This document shows positions 17,851-28,086 of a stretch of DNA of 64,000 nucleotides, in pieces. The notes under the pieces are model-generated. The model was not told where the DNA came from and did no database searches. It saw only the letters and a list, made by a program, of their open reading frames with translations. Each line of letters opens with the position of its first letter. Positions within the stretch are counted from its first letter, which is position 1. The position numbers were made by a program, and so were the translations under genes. The stretch comes from Nostoc linckia z4 (lineage in GTDB: Bacteria; Cyanobacteriota; Cyanobacteriia; Cyanobacteriales; Nostocaceae), in NCBI RefSeq assembly GCF_002608075.1, contig NZ_LAHA01000004.1:226444-290443 (forward strand), written 5' to 3'.

Positions 17851-18831
17851 ATGAAACACCTCGAAGGTAAAGTCACATTAGTCACAGGTGCAACGCGGGG
17901 AATCGGTCGGGGAATTGCCATTGGCCTGGGTGAAGCAGGGGCAACTGTCTACATTACTGGTCGCAGTTTAAACAATTCTTATGCCAATGATGATATTTCG
18001 GGGACTTTAACTGAAACGCAATTAGCCGTTGAACAAGCCGGTGGTGTATGCATTCCCGTGCAAGTAGATCACAGCGACGATGAGCAGGTGCGTTTGCTCT
18101 TTGAACGCATCCAAAATGAGCAAAATGGACAACTCGATTTGCTGGTTAATAATGCTTATTCAGGAGTGAGGGCAATTAAAGACGCTTACGGGCGACCTTT
18201 TTGGGATTGCGAACCTAGTCTTTGGGATGCTAGTAACAATGTTGGACTTCGTAGCCACTATGTAGCGAGTGTTTTTGCTGCCCGGATGATGACTAGGCGC
18301 AAATCTGGACTAATTTGCACCATTTCTTCGTGGGGCAGTATGTCTTATATCTTTAACGTAGCATACGGTGTTGGTAAAACAGCCTGCGATCGCCTCGCTG
18401 CTGATATGGCTGTGGAACTAAAACCCTATAATGTCGCTTCGGTTTCAATTTGGCCTGGTATTGTTGGTACTGAGCTTTTTTCTCGTTTTGCTTCTGAAGC
18501 TAACCCAACAAATGCTACCAACCAGAGAAACTCATTTTTTAGCGATCGCTATAATTGGGAAACTCCATTATTCACCGGACGAGCGATCGCTAAACTTGCT
18601 GGCGATGCAAACATCATGAATCGTACAGGACGCTTGCAAATTGTTGCCGAACTCGCTAGCCAATATGGAATTGTCGATGAAAATGGCGATCGACCCGCTT
18701 CATTACGTTCTCTGCGTTTTGTGCTACCTGCTGCATTGCCCGCACTGAGACAATATTCATCTTTCATACCCGATATTAAAATGCCGTGGTCACTGTTGCT
18801 ACTCACTGCCCTGAGTTCGCCTAAAGTTTAA
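17851..18831 (+). CDS. Short-chain dehydrogenase/reductase (DHRS1-like)
   Basis: NAD(P)-dependent oxidoreductase of 326 residues. The Rossmann motif TGATRGIGRGIA is at residue 13, LVNNAYSG corresponds to the NNAG strand, and the catalytic residues are Ser in CTISSWG and Tyr-x-x-x-Lys in AYGVGKTACDRLA. The extra C-terminal region (about 60 residues beyond the usual 250) and an insert after the third strand resemble the DHRS1 group. The Arg in TGR after the second strand favours NADPH. It starts 12 bp after the protease gene. Substrate unknown. Confidence 0.9.
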   Translation: MKHLEGKVTLVTGATRGIGRGIAIGLGEAGATVYITGRSLNNSYANDDISGTLTETQLAVEQAGGVCIPVQVDHSDDEQVRLLFERIQNEQNGQLDLLVNNAYSGVRAIKDAYGRPFWDCEPSLWDASNNVGLRSHYVASVFAARMMTRRKSGLICTISSWGSMSYIFNVAYGVGKTACDRLAADMAVELKPYNVASVSIWPGIVGTELFSRFASEANPTNATNQRNSFFSDRYNWETPLFTGRAIAKLAGDANIMNRTGRLQIVAELASQYGIVDENGDRPASLRSLRFVLPAALPALRQYSSFIPDIKMPWSLLLLTALSSPKV

Positions 18832-19040
18832 AGGGAATGGGGAATGGGGTAGGGATTAAAAAACTCGGTTCATCTACTTTGATAGTATGTTGATCCGCCT
18901 CTGAACTCCGTTAATGAGTATTTGAACTGGATTAATCCAACTTTTATACTCGTGAATTAAGAATCATCAGTTGGGTTTCGTTCCTCTACCCAATGCCCCA
19001 TGCCCAATACCCCATCCCCTATGCCCTATGCCCTATGCCC
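18832..19040. repeat. Short tandem repeat spacer
   Basis: GGGAATGGGG units after the SDR stop and a CCCATGCCCAATACCCCAT / CCCTATG run at about 18990-19035. No gene; the antiporter gene starts 75 bp after it. Confidence 0.7.
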
Positions 19041-19115
19041 AAAATAAACTATCCTGAGATATATAAAACTTTGTATCCTGGTTTTAATAAGTCGTACATA
19101 ATTATTTAAAAACTG

Positions 19116-21380
19116 GTGCAAGAAGATTTTAGATTAATTGTTGATTTAGTTTCAGTTTTGGCGGTTGCAGCCTGTGGCGGACTGTTAGCGGCACTTTTGC
19201 GACAGCCGGTGCTGCTGGGGTATCTCATTGGCGGGATGATTGTCGGGCCGGCCGGACTGGGAGTGATTAAAGAAGTTATTCAAGTGGAGACTCTGGCACA
19301 GTTCGGAGTAGCCTTTTTATTATTCGCTTTGGGTGTAGAATTTTCTTTTGCGGAACTCAAGAAAGTCAAAGCGATCGCTCTGGGTGGCGGTGGACTCCAG
19401 ATTGCTTTGACGATTTTGGTGACGGTGACGGTATGCGGGTTAATTGGTGCTTGGGGAACGTTACCTGCTAAGGGCATGTTTTTGGGCTGTATTCTTTCGT
19501 TGTCTTCCACGGCGGTTGTCCTCAAGTCGTTGATGGAACGCAATGAAACCGAAACGCCCCACGGACAAGTGATGTTGGGGATTTTGGTTGTCCAGGATTT
19601 GGCGCTGGGATTGATGTTGGCAGTGCTACCAGCCCTCAACCAACCAGCAGAAACCATTGGTATCGCTGTACTCACAGCCCTGGCGTCCATTGCTTTATTT
19701 GCCGCAGGTGCGATCGCAGCAGGGATTTGGCTGATACCGCCTTTGTTGCGACTGTTAGCCCGTACTGAAAGCAAAGAATTATTTTTGTTGGGCGTTGTAG
19801 CTTTATGTTTGGGCATCGCCCTGCTAACAGAGCATTTGGGGCTATCCATTGAAATGGGAGCGTTTGTCGCCGGGTTGATGATTTCTGAGGTGGAATACGC
19901 CGATCAAACCCTGACTTACGTGGAACCATTGCGAGATATCTTTGCCAGTTTGTTTTTCGCTGCCATTGGCATGTTAATTGACCCGGTGTTTTTGTGGAAG
20001 AACCTGGAATTAATTTTAGTGCTGGTGGCCATAGTTTTTATCGGCAAGTTTCTGATTATCACCCCCCTGGTAAAAGTATTTCGCTATCCTTTGAAAACAG
20101 CCTTAATTGCTGGTTTGGGACTAGCGCAAATCGGGGAATTTTCCTTTGTTCTCGCCAGTGAAGGGCAAGCTTTGGGTCTAGTGTCCCGGCGGATATATTT
20201 ACTGATTTTGGGAACCACAGCAGTCACCCTCGTGGTGACACCATTTGTGCTGCGGTTTGTGCCATTGTTATTTAACTTCGCCGAATCCATGCCTTGGTTG
20301 AAACCCTATTTAGCAGATGACCAACCACGGGATATGTCAGAAGATTTACCTTCAAAAGACCATGTGGTAGTTTGCGGCTATGGACGAGTAGGCAAAAATT
20401 TAGTGAAATTATTGCAGCAACATGACCTACCTGTGGTGGTAATCGATCAATCAGAAAGTAGAATTCAGCAGTTGCGCGAAGCTGGGGTAGCTTATGTTTA
20501 TGGCAATTGTGTGAGTTTACATGTTCTGGAAACTGCCGGAGTCAATCATGCCAAAGGAATGGCCATCGCACTTCCAGACCCTATGAGTACTCGTCTTTGC
20601 TTGAAACGAGCTTTGGAATTGTCGCCAGAATTAGATTTAGTTGTCCGCGCTACCCACAATCGAGACATTGAAGTGCTGTATCAACTGGGAGCCAGGGAAG
20701 TGGTGCAACCAGAGTTTGAAGCCAGTTTAGAAATGGTGACTTATTTATTAACTGGCTTGGGCTTCTCCCAAACTCTCGTTCAACGGGAAATGCAGCAAAT
20801 TCGCAAGGATCATTATTTAGACTTGCGGCCAGAACGTTCTCCTACTGAAGTTGCCCAGGATTTGCGCCAAGCAACTCAAGATTTAAATCAGCGCTGGTAT
20901 CCTCTACCATCTGGTTCGCCTTTAGTTGGCATGAGCTTAGAAGAAGCAGATATGCGCTACTTAACAGGGGCAAGTTTGATGGCAATTCGCCGCGCTAACG
21001 GGGATGAAATCGATTATCCCAGTAGTGAAATGCGTTTGCAAGAAGGCGATCGCTTGCTAGTGGTGGGAGCAGATGAAGAACTAGCTGCTTTAGCAGAATT
21101 CGCCAAGGGACAAGCAGCTGTCCCCGGAGAAAATAGTGCTTGTCAGTGGGTGACGGTGAATGCTGACTCGCCAATTCTCGCTAAAACTCTTGCAGATTTG
21201 GATATCACCAAACAATACGGCGTACAAGTGCAGGCAATCCGCCGCGATGGCAAATTTATCCGCTATCCTGATGGCAACATGGATTTGCGAGTCGGCGACC
21301 AAGTATTGTTGTGCGGTGGCTTGACAGGTTTGAGTCAACTACAACAGTTATTTGGGATTCCAAGTTCGGTATCCCTATAA
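19116..21380 (+). CDS. CPA2-family cation:proton antiporter (KefB/KefC-like)
   Basis: 754-residue membrane protein exchanging monovalent cations (K+ or Na+) for protons. About twelve transmembrane helices occupy residues 5-395, with typical CPA2 stretches such as LGYLIGGMIVGPAG and AFVAGLMISEVEYA. Residues 405-520 form an RCK/TrkA-N domain with the dinucleotide-binding CGYGRVGKNL. Two TrkA-C-like domains follow (about 600-665 and 675-750), each ending in GDxLLVVG or GDQVLLCGG. The doubled C-terminal domain is longer than in E. coli KefB. The start is GTG at 19116, as in-frame stops precede it. The gene is alone; regulation by NAD(H) or a nucleotide is implied by the RCK domain. Confidence 0.92.
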   Translation: MQEDFRLIVDLVSVLAVAACGGLLAALLRQPVLLGYLIGGMIVGPAGLGVIKEVIQVETLAQFGVAFLLFALGVEFSFAELKKVKAIALGGGGLQIALTILVTVTVCGLIGAWGTLPAKGMFLGCILSLSSTAVVLKSLMERNETETPHGQVMLGILVVQDLALGLMLAVLPALNQPAETIGIAVLTALASIALFAAGAIAAGIWLIPPLLRLLARTESKELFLLGVVALCLGIALLTEHLGLSIEMGAFVAGLMISEVEYADQTLTYVEPLRDIFASLFFAAIGMLIDPVFLWKNLELILVLVAIVFIGKFLIITPLVKVFRYPLKTALIAGLGLAQIGEFSFVLASEGQALGLVSRRIYLLILGTTAVTLVVTPFVLRFVPLLFNFAESMPWLKPYLADDQPRDMSEDLPSKDHVVVCGYGRVGKNLVKLLQQHDLPVVVIDQSESRIQQLREAGVAYVYGNCVSLHVLETAGVNHAKGMAIALPDPMSTRLCLKRALELSPELDLVVRATHNRDIEVLYQLGAREVVQPEFEASLEMVTYLLTGLGFSQTLVQREMQQIRKDHYLDLRPERSPTEVAQDLRQATQDLNQRWYPLPSGSPLVGMSLEEADMRYLTGASLMAIRRANGDEIDYPSSEMRLQEGDRLLVVGADEELAALAEFAKGQAAVPGENSACQWVTVNADSPILAKTLADLDITKQYGVQVQAIRRDGKFIRYPDGNMDLRVGDQVLLCGGLTGLSQLQQLFGIPSSVSL

Positions 21381-21413
21381 GAAAGTGACGAGTGCTATAG
21401 ACTTCTTGGCCTT

Positions 21414-21519
21414 AGTCGGGAAAAGGGTAAGGGGTAAGGGGGAAAGGTTTTGTGTTTTCCTTTTCCCCAATAAAGATGCACCCCTTTTTCCATCTCTTGC
21501 AAAAGTGCTTTTTGCAAGA
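21414..21519. repeat. Dispersed repeat, copy 2 (first copy at 5549-5654)
   Basis: Same ordered blocks as 5549-5654: AGTCGGGAAAAGGGTAAGG, GGTTTTGTGTTTTCC, and the TTGCAAAAGTGCTTTTTGCAA palindrome at the end. It lies just downstream of the antiporter gene, where the hairpin could act as a terminator. The rest of the spacer (21520-21669) holds GTTGACTG heptamers only. Confidence 0.7.
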
Positions 21520-21669
21520 TGTCTTATTTTGAACTCATTGATTTAGGTAACTGCAAAAATAAATTATTCCCCTTGGGGTCGTTGACTGCTGACTGTCAAC
21601 GGTCAACGGTCTTCTGTGGAAGATTTTTTACTTAGAAGTTCCTTAGAATTGAGAATTCTGACGTGAGTC

Positions 21670-21891
21670 TTAGGTTTTTGGTTTAATATAAGCGATCGCT
21701 TGTTTCCAAACAGTGGTTTGCTCGCTGTTTTCATCTACAATGCATACACAATGAGGGTCTTGCCATAAAACTCTCCCTGTGAGTACATCCCCAGTCAGCA
21801 ACTTGAACTCTGCTGGTGTTGTTTGTTTAATCAGGATTTGAACTTGTCTAATACTAGGCAAAGAGGTGTCAAATTCAGTAATCATAGTCAT
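21670..21891 (-). CDS. hfq: Hfq-family protein, cyanobacterial type
   Basis: 73-residue Sm-like protein. It has the two Sm regions in the divergent cyanobacterial form: QILIKQTTPAEFKLLTGDVL..GRVLWQD and VWKQAIAYIKP. Cyanobacterial Hfq lacks the RNA-binding residues of the enterobacterial protein and is known in Synechocystis to act with the type IV pilus system, at the cytoplasmic base. Start at 21891 or at a second ATG two codons later. It is divergent from dapF, a neighbour relation found in other cyanobacteria. A GGGCATT tandem run (21905-21927) lies between the two starts. Confidence 0.9.
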   Translation of the reverse strand: MTMITEFDTSLPSIRQVQILIKQTTPAEFKLLTGDVLTGRVLWQDPHCVCIVDENSEQTTVWKQAIAYIKPKT

Positions 21892-21989
21892 TAGTCATTG
21901 GATATTGGGCATTGGGCATTGGGCATTGGTTATTCACTAATGACTAATGACCAATGACAAAACACAAATATAATTTATTGATTTGGGAA

Positions 21990-22832
21990 ATGGCAATCGA
22001 ATTTACTAAGTATCATGGACTAGGTAACGACTTCATTTTGATTGACAATCGCTCGTCTTCTTTGCCTGTGGTGACTCCAGAGCAAGCCATTCAGTTGTGC
22101 GATCGCCATTTTGGCATCGGTGCTGATGGTGTTATTTTTGCCCTACCTGGAGAAAACGGCACTGATTACACCATGCGGATTTTTAACTCCGATGGTTCAG
22201 AACCGGAAATGTGTGGTAACGGTATTCGCTGTTTAGCTGGCTTTTTGGCAGAGTTAGAGGGTGAATCCCGCGATCGAGACTCATATCGCATTCATACCCT
22301 GGCTGGTGTAATTACACCCCAAATCCTACCTAATGGTCTAGTGAAAGTAGACATGGGTTTACCCAGGTTACTCGCTGCGGAAATTCCCACTACCCTGACA
22401 CCCGCCCAAGAAAAAGTAATTAGTCAGCCCTTAGAGGTGGTGGGGGAAACTTGGCAAGTTACCTGCGTCAGTATGGGAAATCCTCATTGCATTACTTTTG
22501 TGGAAGATGTTGCCGCCATTGAACTAGAAACCATAGGCCCAAAATTTGAACATCACCCAGTTTTTCCCCAACGCACAAATACTGAATTTATTCAAGTAGT
22601 AAGCCGCGACTATCTGAAAATGCGCGTCTGGGAACGAGGCGCGGGGATTACCTTGGCTTGTGGTACTGGTGCTTGTGCTTCCTTGGTGGCTGGGGTGCTA
22701 ACAGGAAAGTGCGATCGCACTGCCACCGTAGAATTACCAGGCGGTTTGTTACAAATTGAATGGTCAGAAATCGACCAACGAGTTTACATGACAGGCCCAG
22801 CTCAACGAGTATTTACAGGTAAGCTTTCTTAA
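21990..22832 (+). CDS. dapF: Diaminopimelate epimerase
   Basis: Converts LL- to meso-diaminopimelate for lysine and peptidoglycan synthesis, in the cytoplasm. The protein starts [15 protein letters not shown]; the two catalytic cysteines are in [11 protein letters not shown] (about residue 77) and ACGTGACAS (about residue 224). Length from ATG 21990 is 280 residues, matching the family; an upstream ATG at 21954 would add 12 residues in repeat-derived sequence and is less likely. A strong intrinsic terminator follows the stop. Divergent from hfq. Confidence 0.95.
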   Translation: MAIEFTKYHGLGNDFILIDNRSSSLPVVTPEQAIQLCDRHFGIGADGVIFALPGENGTDYTMRIFNSDGSEPEMCGNGIRCLAGFLAELEGESRDRDSYRIHTLAGVITPQILPNGLVKVDMGLPRLLAAEIPTTLTPAQEKVISQPLEVVGETWQVTCVSMGNPHCITFVEDVAAIELETIGPKFEHHPVFPQRTNTEFIQVVSRDYLKMRVWERGAGITLACGTGACASLVAGVLTGKCDRTATVELPGGLLQIEWSEIDQRVYMTGPAQRVFTGKLS

Positions 22833-22848
22833 ACAAGTTGCAAGTACA

Positions 22849-22896
22849 GTTTTGTCATGGGGATTTAAACCCCACCACAAAACTTGCTTTTTTATT
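22849..22896 (+). terminator. Intrinsic terminator after dapF
   Basis: GTTTTGT-CA-TGGGG pairs with CCCCA-CC-ACAAAAC around ATTTAAA, followed by TTGCTTTTTT. It lies 16 bp after the dapF stop. Confidence 0.85.
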
Positions 22897-23018
22897 GAAC
22901 TGGGGGACAAAAAAGCGCCGAATTGGCGATCGGCAGTTCTTGATTCTGTTAGCTTAGTGGGTCGTAGCCCATTCTGAATTCTGAATTCTGAATTCTGAAT
23001 TCTAGATCTAAACATTCA

Positions 23019-23975
23019 TCAAGAACTAGCTTCATTGAGAAGGTTAATAGCATCTCCATCGAGTTTCAGATTAGCAGCTTGGATAATATCGTTGAGTTGC
23101 TTGAGGTTTGTTGCACTCACAATAGGAGCGGTAATGCTTGGATTAGCAATTAGCCATGCTAGAGAAATTTGGGTGGGAGTAGCATTATATGACTTGGCCA
23201 CACCATCAAGTGCCTCTAAAATCGTAAAACCGCGAGGATTTAAATATTTTTTTATCGAACTACCACGGGCACTAATAGACAAATCTTTTTCTGAGCGGTA
23301 TTTACCAGATAAAAAGCCACTAGCTATGGAAGAATAGCTAATTACACCAATTTCATATTCTTGGGCGATTTGTTGTAAATCTCCTTCGTAACCATCCCGG
23401 TCATACAAGTTATAACGGGGTTGGAGGCTTTCGTAGCGAGGATAATTATTTTGATGGCTAATTTCTAATGCCTGTAGCAAACGAGAACCACTATAGTTGG
23501 AAGCACCAATGGCACGTATTTTTCCTTGACGAATCAATTCACCGTAGGTTTCAAGAGTCTCTTCCAGGGGAGTATTTTCATCATCAATATGGGATTGATA
23601 CAAATCGATATAATCGGTTTGTAATCTCTGCAATGAGTCTTCAACAGCTTGTTGGATGTGTTTGCGAGAAAGTCCTTTGCCTTTAACACCCATATCACTG
23701 CCAACTTTGGTTGCGATCGCTACTTGGTGACGATTACCACGTTGTTTGAGCCATTTTCCTAAAATTGTTTCTGATTCTCCACCTTGATTTCCTGGTGCCC
23801 ATTTAGAATAAACATCGGCTGTGTCAATAAAATTACCTCCAGCCGCTACAAAGTTATCTAATATCTCAAATGAAGTATTTTCATCAATTGTCCAGCCAAA
23901 AACGTTGCCACCAAAAGATATTGGTGAGACTTCTAGTTCTGAACGTCCGAGTTTACGTCTTTCTGTGATGGCCAT
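23019..23975 (-). CDS. Aldo/keto reductase
   Basis: NADPH-dependent reductase of the AKR superfamily, 318 residues. It starts RKLGRSELEVSPISFGGNVFGW, has the catalytic Asp-Tyr in FIDTADVYSKW (about residue 50-56), Lys in ATKVGSD (about 90), and His in LYQSHIDDENTPLEETL (about 127). The C-terminal IVSATNLKQLNDII segment replaces the usual IPGA cofactor loop. The family covers many substrates; none can be chosen here. It is monocistronic: dapF converges on it and its upstream region carries a repeat related to one at 27100. Confidence 0.93.
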   Translation of the reverse strand: MAITERRKLGRSELEVSPISFGGNVFGWTIDENTSFEILDNFVAAGGNFIDTADVYSKWAPGNQGGESETILGKWLKQRGNRHQVAIATKVGSDMGVKGKGLSRKHIQQAVEDSLQRLQTDYIDLYQSHIDDENTPLEETLETYGELIRQGKIRAIGASNYSGSRLLQALEISHQNNYPRYESLQPRYNLYDRDGYEGDLQQIAQEYEIGVISYSSIASGFLSGKYRSEKDLSISARGSSIKKYLNPRGFTILEALDGVAKSYNATPTQISLAWLIANPSITAPIVSATNLKQLNDIIQAANLKLDGDAINLLNEASS

Positions 23976-24125
23976 GAATTTTCTTCTAAAACAGTTTGAG
24001 AATTATTTCTGCTAATTATTACTTTGGATAATGAAAAATCAAGTTTGCTACTATATAGTGTTGTGTTTGTTGACAGTCAACAGTCAACACTATATTTTTC
24101 ACAACTGAAATAGAATTGCTATATA

Positions 24126-25037
24126 TTAACCTGTAACTATTTTCTTACGCTTTAATACTAATCCTAAACCACTTGCTAAAAGTACGCCGACAATAGCAGT
24201 GGGTTCGGGAACAACTTCAACTTTTGCAGCCACAACCTTGAAATCTGGGCCGTTATCGTTAGGAAGATCGGGAATTAACCCATTATTATTAGAGCTAGTT
24301 AATCGCAGTGTTTTTGTGGTAATTCCATCCAAAGTAATGCCGATAGAACCAATGTTGAAAGGCCCATTGTTCAGAATGGGAGCAACTACTGTGCTGATGT
24401 TATAGTCGGCTTTGGTGTAGTTTTGTCTCAAGATTTTGTAAGTTCCTATCACTGCATTATTGTCATCCAAAGCTTCAACTAATAAATCACTATCGCCTGC
24501 CACTGTTCCACCTGCTGTTCCGCCACGTTCCCAAAAAAAGAAGGTATTCACGGGATTTGCAAAAGAAACTTCAATGCTGGCTTTATTGGCATTTTCTCGT
24601 GTTACCAAGATGCTATTCAGATTTAAGTTACCCAAACTACCAACAATGTCTAGATCGGTTGGGTTTGGTTTTGAAGGCCCTTCTGGAACTAAGTTGTCAT
24701 CAGCAGTGTTGGGGCCTCGTCCTGAATTTAGTACGCCGAATACACTCGTGTCGGGAAGTGTGTAAGTGTCGTTTTGCAGAATTTTTGCTTGGTTGACGAC
24801 TTCAAAGTTGTTAATGGTTGTGTTATTAAATTCCACTGAGTCTAGGCGGATATCTCTAGTGGGATCGTTGAGTAAGTTGCTTGTGGGGTCGTTTATGGGA
24901 GTAGCTGTGACATTAGTTTTAAAGGAAAAGGCTGTAAATGATGCTGCTTGCGCTGGGACTGCGACCATTAAGGAGGTTATTGAGATGGAAGTAGTACTTG
25001 TGGCGATCGCCATCATTTTTGCCAAGATAGTTTTCAT
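24126..25037 (-). CDS. PEP-CTERM sorted exported protein
   Basis: 303 residues with an N-terminal signal peptide (hydrophobic stretch ending VPAQAASF) and a C-terminal sorting tag VPEPTAIVGVLLASGLGLVL followed by KRKK. The tag directs the protein to the exosortase/archaeosortase-like system and surface attachment or release. The middle region is beta-rich with GGTAGG and FFFWERG segments, without a recognised enzyme motif. Many Nostoc proteins of this type are extracellular matrix components. No exosortase gene is nearby. Confidence 0.9.
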   Translation of the reverse strand: MKTILAKMMAIATSTTSISITSLMVAVPAQAASFTAFSFKTNVTATPINDPTSNLLNDPTRDIRLDSVEFNNTTINNFEVVNQAKILQNDTYTLPDTSVFGVLNSGRGPNTADDNLVPEGPSKPNPTDLDIVGSLGNLNLNSILVTRENANKASIEVSFANPVNTFFFWERGGTAGGTVAGDSDLLVEALDDNNAVIGTYKILRQNYTKADYNISTVVAPILNNGPFNIGSIGITLDGITTKTLRLTSSNNNGLIPDLPNDNGPDFKVVAAKVEVVPEPTAIVGVLLASGLGLVLKRKKIVTG

Positions 25038-25211
25038 TGGAATTTCACCTGATATTTTGAAAGCTTTTGATTAAGTAATTTACAAATACTACTTAAAATC
25101 TATCTACTAACCGTATTTTTAGAAATATCCCATAGCTTTTTATCTGTGTCAATAACTGGGACAAAACGCTTGGAGTGAAGAAAGCTTCTCTGTGAAGGCA
25201 AGGGAACGGGA

Positions 25212-26423
25212 TTACAGTGGAGCGGTATTATTTAACTGAGTTAACACCCATTGAGAATTGAAAATAGTGCGGTAAATAGGATTTTTAATTTTCAGGTAAC
25301 CGTTGTGCTTCTGGACTAATCCCGATAATAAAAGCTCTGTTTGTTCTGGGCTATTATCAATATGTGTCGAGTATGGGGTACTCAAAGAGGTACTAGAGGG
25401 GAAAGACTCACTGGAATTTGGTCTCAGTTGCTGTGCTTCCTGTGCTTGTAATATCTGGTGATAAAGACTTAGTAGCCGTCCTGATTGCTGTTGGTTGAAG
25501 AAAAGTAAGCGATCGCGAATGGTGCGGAGGTGTTGCGGTTGATCTTGCGATTCCCAGTCTTGGATAATGTGCGATCGTACTAATTCCTCTACCCAAGACG
25601 CTGCACTTTTTGGGGATAAATTAATCTTACCAGTTGATGTGTTGAAGGTAGTTTGCATCACTAAATGACAAAGTTTCTGGGTTAAAAAAGGTTGCCCACC
25701 ACTCCAGTAAAGAATCTCTTGCAAGACAATTTCTGGTTGGCTGATTACTGTTTTTAATCCTGGTAGTAATGGTTGAGTCTCATCTAATTTAAAATCAAAT
25801 AATTCAATGGCTGTAGCAATATTAAAAGGTGTCTGTTGGCTGTCTGTAATTAAACCTGATGGACTGGCTACCCCAAATAATGCAAATCCCAAGCGTTTAA
25901 AATTTGGGTTGTATGCTTGTTGTTCGTAACAATAATGAATCCAAGCAAAAAAATCGTTAACAGGGAAATTCAAATTCAACAAACTATCAATTTCATCAAT
26001 GAAGATAAAAATGCCTTTTGTTTGACAATTTTTCTGGATATTTACTAATAACAATTCTTCAATAAATTGGTATAATTTTTCTACAGGAGAAAGATTTGCT
26101 TGCATCTTCCACCACTGCTGAAAGTTAAACTCCTCTGCCAAATTTAAGCTGTATAACAAACTGATAATAATGCTTTTGTACCATTGTGCTGGCGTAATAT
26201 CGTCACTCACCAACTGCGTCAAATCTAAATAAACAGATTCATAGCCTTCTTTTTGCAGACGATGACTAGTTCGCTGTAATAAGGATGATTTACCCATTTG
26301 GCGAGACGTAAATATGTAGCATAAATTACCATTTTTTAAATTGCTATAAAGTTTTTCGTCAGCCTGACGCACAATGTACGTGGGATCGTTAATGTAGAGG
26401 CTACCGCCAACTTGGTATCTCAT
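25212..26423 (-). CDS. AAA-like domain ATPase (AAA_35 type)
   Basis: 403 residues. The opening MRYQVGGSLYINDPTYIVRQ is typical of the cyanobacterial AAA-like family, and the P-loop is the variant TSRQMGKSSLLQR (about residue 40-52). The Walker B segment is FIFIDEIDSLL (about 135-147). The C-terminal 90 residues form a winged-helix-like tail (LYHQILQAQEAQQLRP..ELLLSGLVQKHNGYLKIKNPIYR). In relatives the domain is fused to WD40 or TPR sensors; here it stands alone. STAND-like signalling ATPase by inference; no partner is adjacent. Confidence 0.88.
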   Translation of the reverse strand: MRYQVGGSLYINDPTYIVRQADEKLYSNLKNGNLCYIFTSRQMGKSSLLQRTSHRLQKEGYESVYLDLTQLVSDDITPAQWYKSIIISLLYSLNLAEEFNFQQWWKMQANLSPVEKLYQFIEELLLVNIQKNCQTKGIFIFIDEIDSLLNLNFPVNDFFAWIHYCYEQQAYNPNFKRLGFALFGVASPSGLITDSQQTPFNIATAIELFDFKLDETQPLLPGLKTVISQPEIVLQEILYWSGGQPFLTQKLCHLVMQTTFNTSTGKINLSPKSAASWVEELVRSHIIQDWESQDQPQHLRTIRDRLLFFNQQQSGRLLSLYHQILQAQEAQQLRPNSSESFPSSTSLSTPYSTHIDNSPEQTELLLSGLVQKHNGYLKIKNPIYRTIFNSQWVLTQLNNTAPL

Positions 26424-27410
26424 GTAAGAAGATTCTAGAGTGAAGGAAAATACAGAATTCAGAATGTGCTACGCTAACAGAATTCAGAAATCTTTCAATG
26501 TGGCGAAGCAGCGCATTGAATTGTTGCACCACCAAACTTTCAATTTGGTGTGGTATTTCACCAGTTATTCAGACGCCGCTACATTTACTTATTTAATAAT
26601 TTAGCTGGGATCAAAAATTATTAAATAATTATAAAATTTTCATAGTATTTGCTAAACAAAGCTAGTTTGCAAAAATCTTTCATTGCTATGTAATTTGGCA
26701 TATCTATCTATTTTGTCTTGACATTTAACAATATTGATAATTTTATAGTCACCAATTTCGTCCTTAACTGTCTTAAGTGTCTTAACTGTCTTGTTGACTA
26801 TTTTTTTAGGGTCTTAATCGGCATTGCATTTTATTGGCAATGATGAGAAGATACAAACTTAACAAGACAAAAGACATTTATCGGTATCCCAATTGCAGGA
26901 ATCCGATTTGATTTTGCAGCCAGTTATATAGGTATTAAGTAATGTAATAAGCAATAGGTAAGCTACCAAAACTATTTGGCATTGCACATCTTTTCGTATA
27001 AGTTGTTAACTGTTGACAGTTACATGTCAGTAACGAACACCATAAGCGAATGTGCTGTTTAAAAGCCTAATATTAGGACTCATATTGGATTCGGAGAAAT
27101 ACACATATAGCAATTCTATTTGAGTTGTGAAAAATTTCAGTAGTAGTGTTTGACTGTTGACTGTTAACTGTCAACTGTTAACAGTTAACGGTGAACAACA
27201 GCAAGATTTCACAAATGATTTAGAACTGCTATCGAGTGTGTTAGGCGTAAGCGGTGATGCATACTCTAAGGCTTTTAGTGCGTTTTTTCAAAACTCAAAT
27301 CGGATTGCTATAGTTTCGTTAATGTTTACCTGTTGTCACAATACATTTTACTTATTGAGTATCTTCAGCGCTATGTCTCAAATGAATTGATTTTCTGAGG
27401 AGAAAAAATT
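26424..27410. other. 1-kb spacer without genes
   Basis: Contains TAACTGTCTTAAGTGTCT repeats (about 26763-26800), a palindrome CACCAAACTTTCAATTTGGTG (about 26530-26552) and, at 27103-27185, a repeat (ATAGCAATTCTATTT..GTTGTGAAAAA plus GTTGACTGTTAACTGTC palindrome) that also occurs inverted at about 24040-24125. No credible gene. Confidence 0.55.
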
Positions 27411-27788
27411 ATGACTTCATTAAACCATAGACCAATTCAAACGTTAGCACAAGGTAAAAGTATTCTACTGTGTGAAAAACATGTAAAAACGGATAAATTT
27501 TTTATTCATAAAACCCTCAGGGATGGAGGTAGAATTAGATTTAAAGTTCGTTATTCCGCTGAATTAACAGATTTTTGTTTGCTAGAAATTATTCTGATGA
27601 ATGCCCAGACTGAAACACAGATTGCTAGCATGACGATTCCCAACGGTGGCTCTACAATTAAGGTTCAGGAACAGGAGCAGGAATTTAGTATTTGGGAATC
27701 AGGAGATTATTATTTCCTGTTTAAAATGTCTTCTCCAAGTGGAACATTTTTAATTGAAGAATATCATCTTTATTGGTTAATCAGTTGA
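27411..27788 (+). CDS. Hypothetical protein, 125 aa
   Basis: 125 residues, preceded by a strong ribosome site (GAGGAGAAAA) 7 bases before the ATG, which supports it as a real gene. Predicted beta-rich: alternating hydrophobic strands (GGRIRFKVRYSAEL, DYYFLFKMSSPSGTFLIEEY) suggest a small beta-sandwich. No signal peptide or known motif. It has no close neighbour on its strand. I do not recognise the family. Confidence 0.65.
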   Translation: MTSLNHRPIQTLAQGKSILLCEKHVKTDKFFIHKTLRDGGRIRFKVRYSAELTDFCLLEIILMNAQTETQIASMTIPNGGSTIKVQEQEQEFSIWESGDYYFLFKMSSPSGTFLIEEYHLYWLIS

Positions 27789-28086
27789 TCGTAGTAGGTA
27801 ATCAACAATAGTATTGAAAGTGTCTTGTTGTCTTGGTTTGATACTCAGTTTATGTTCTACTGTTAATTATTGACAGTTTGTAGTCAAGAAAAAAGGTGTC
27901 GGGTGGGGGTTCTCTCCATTGGTGTCAACTTAAGTTATAAATGACTTAACTGTCAGCTTCCTCACCCCACTTGAACTATAATTTTAAGCTAATTAGAGGT
28001 TGTTTTAAGAGTGGTTTGCTGTCATTTTAATCATATTTTACCGCCCTTAATTTTCCTGATTTTTTGAATGGGGATAATTTGGGATT

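Noticed and set aside
27157..27390. 77-codon frame upstream of the 27411 gene
   Set aside because: The first half is GTTAACTGTC heptamer repeat; no ribosome site and no protein-like composition.
26424..27410. Searched for a small RNA or riboswitch in the long spacer
   Set aside because: Only repeat-derived palindromes were seen; no promoter-terminator pair or known aptamer pattern could be supported.
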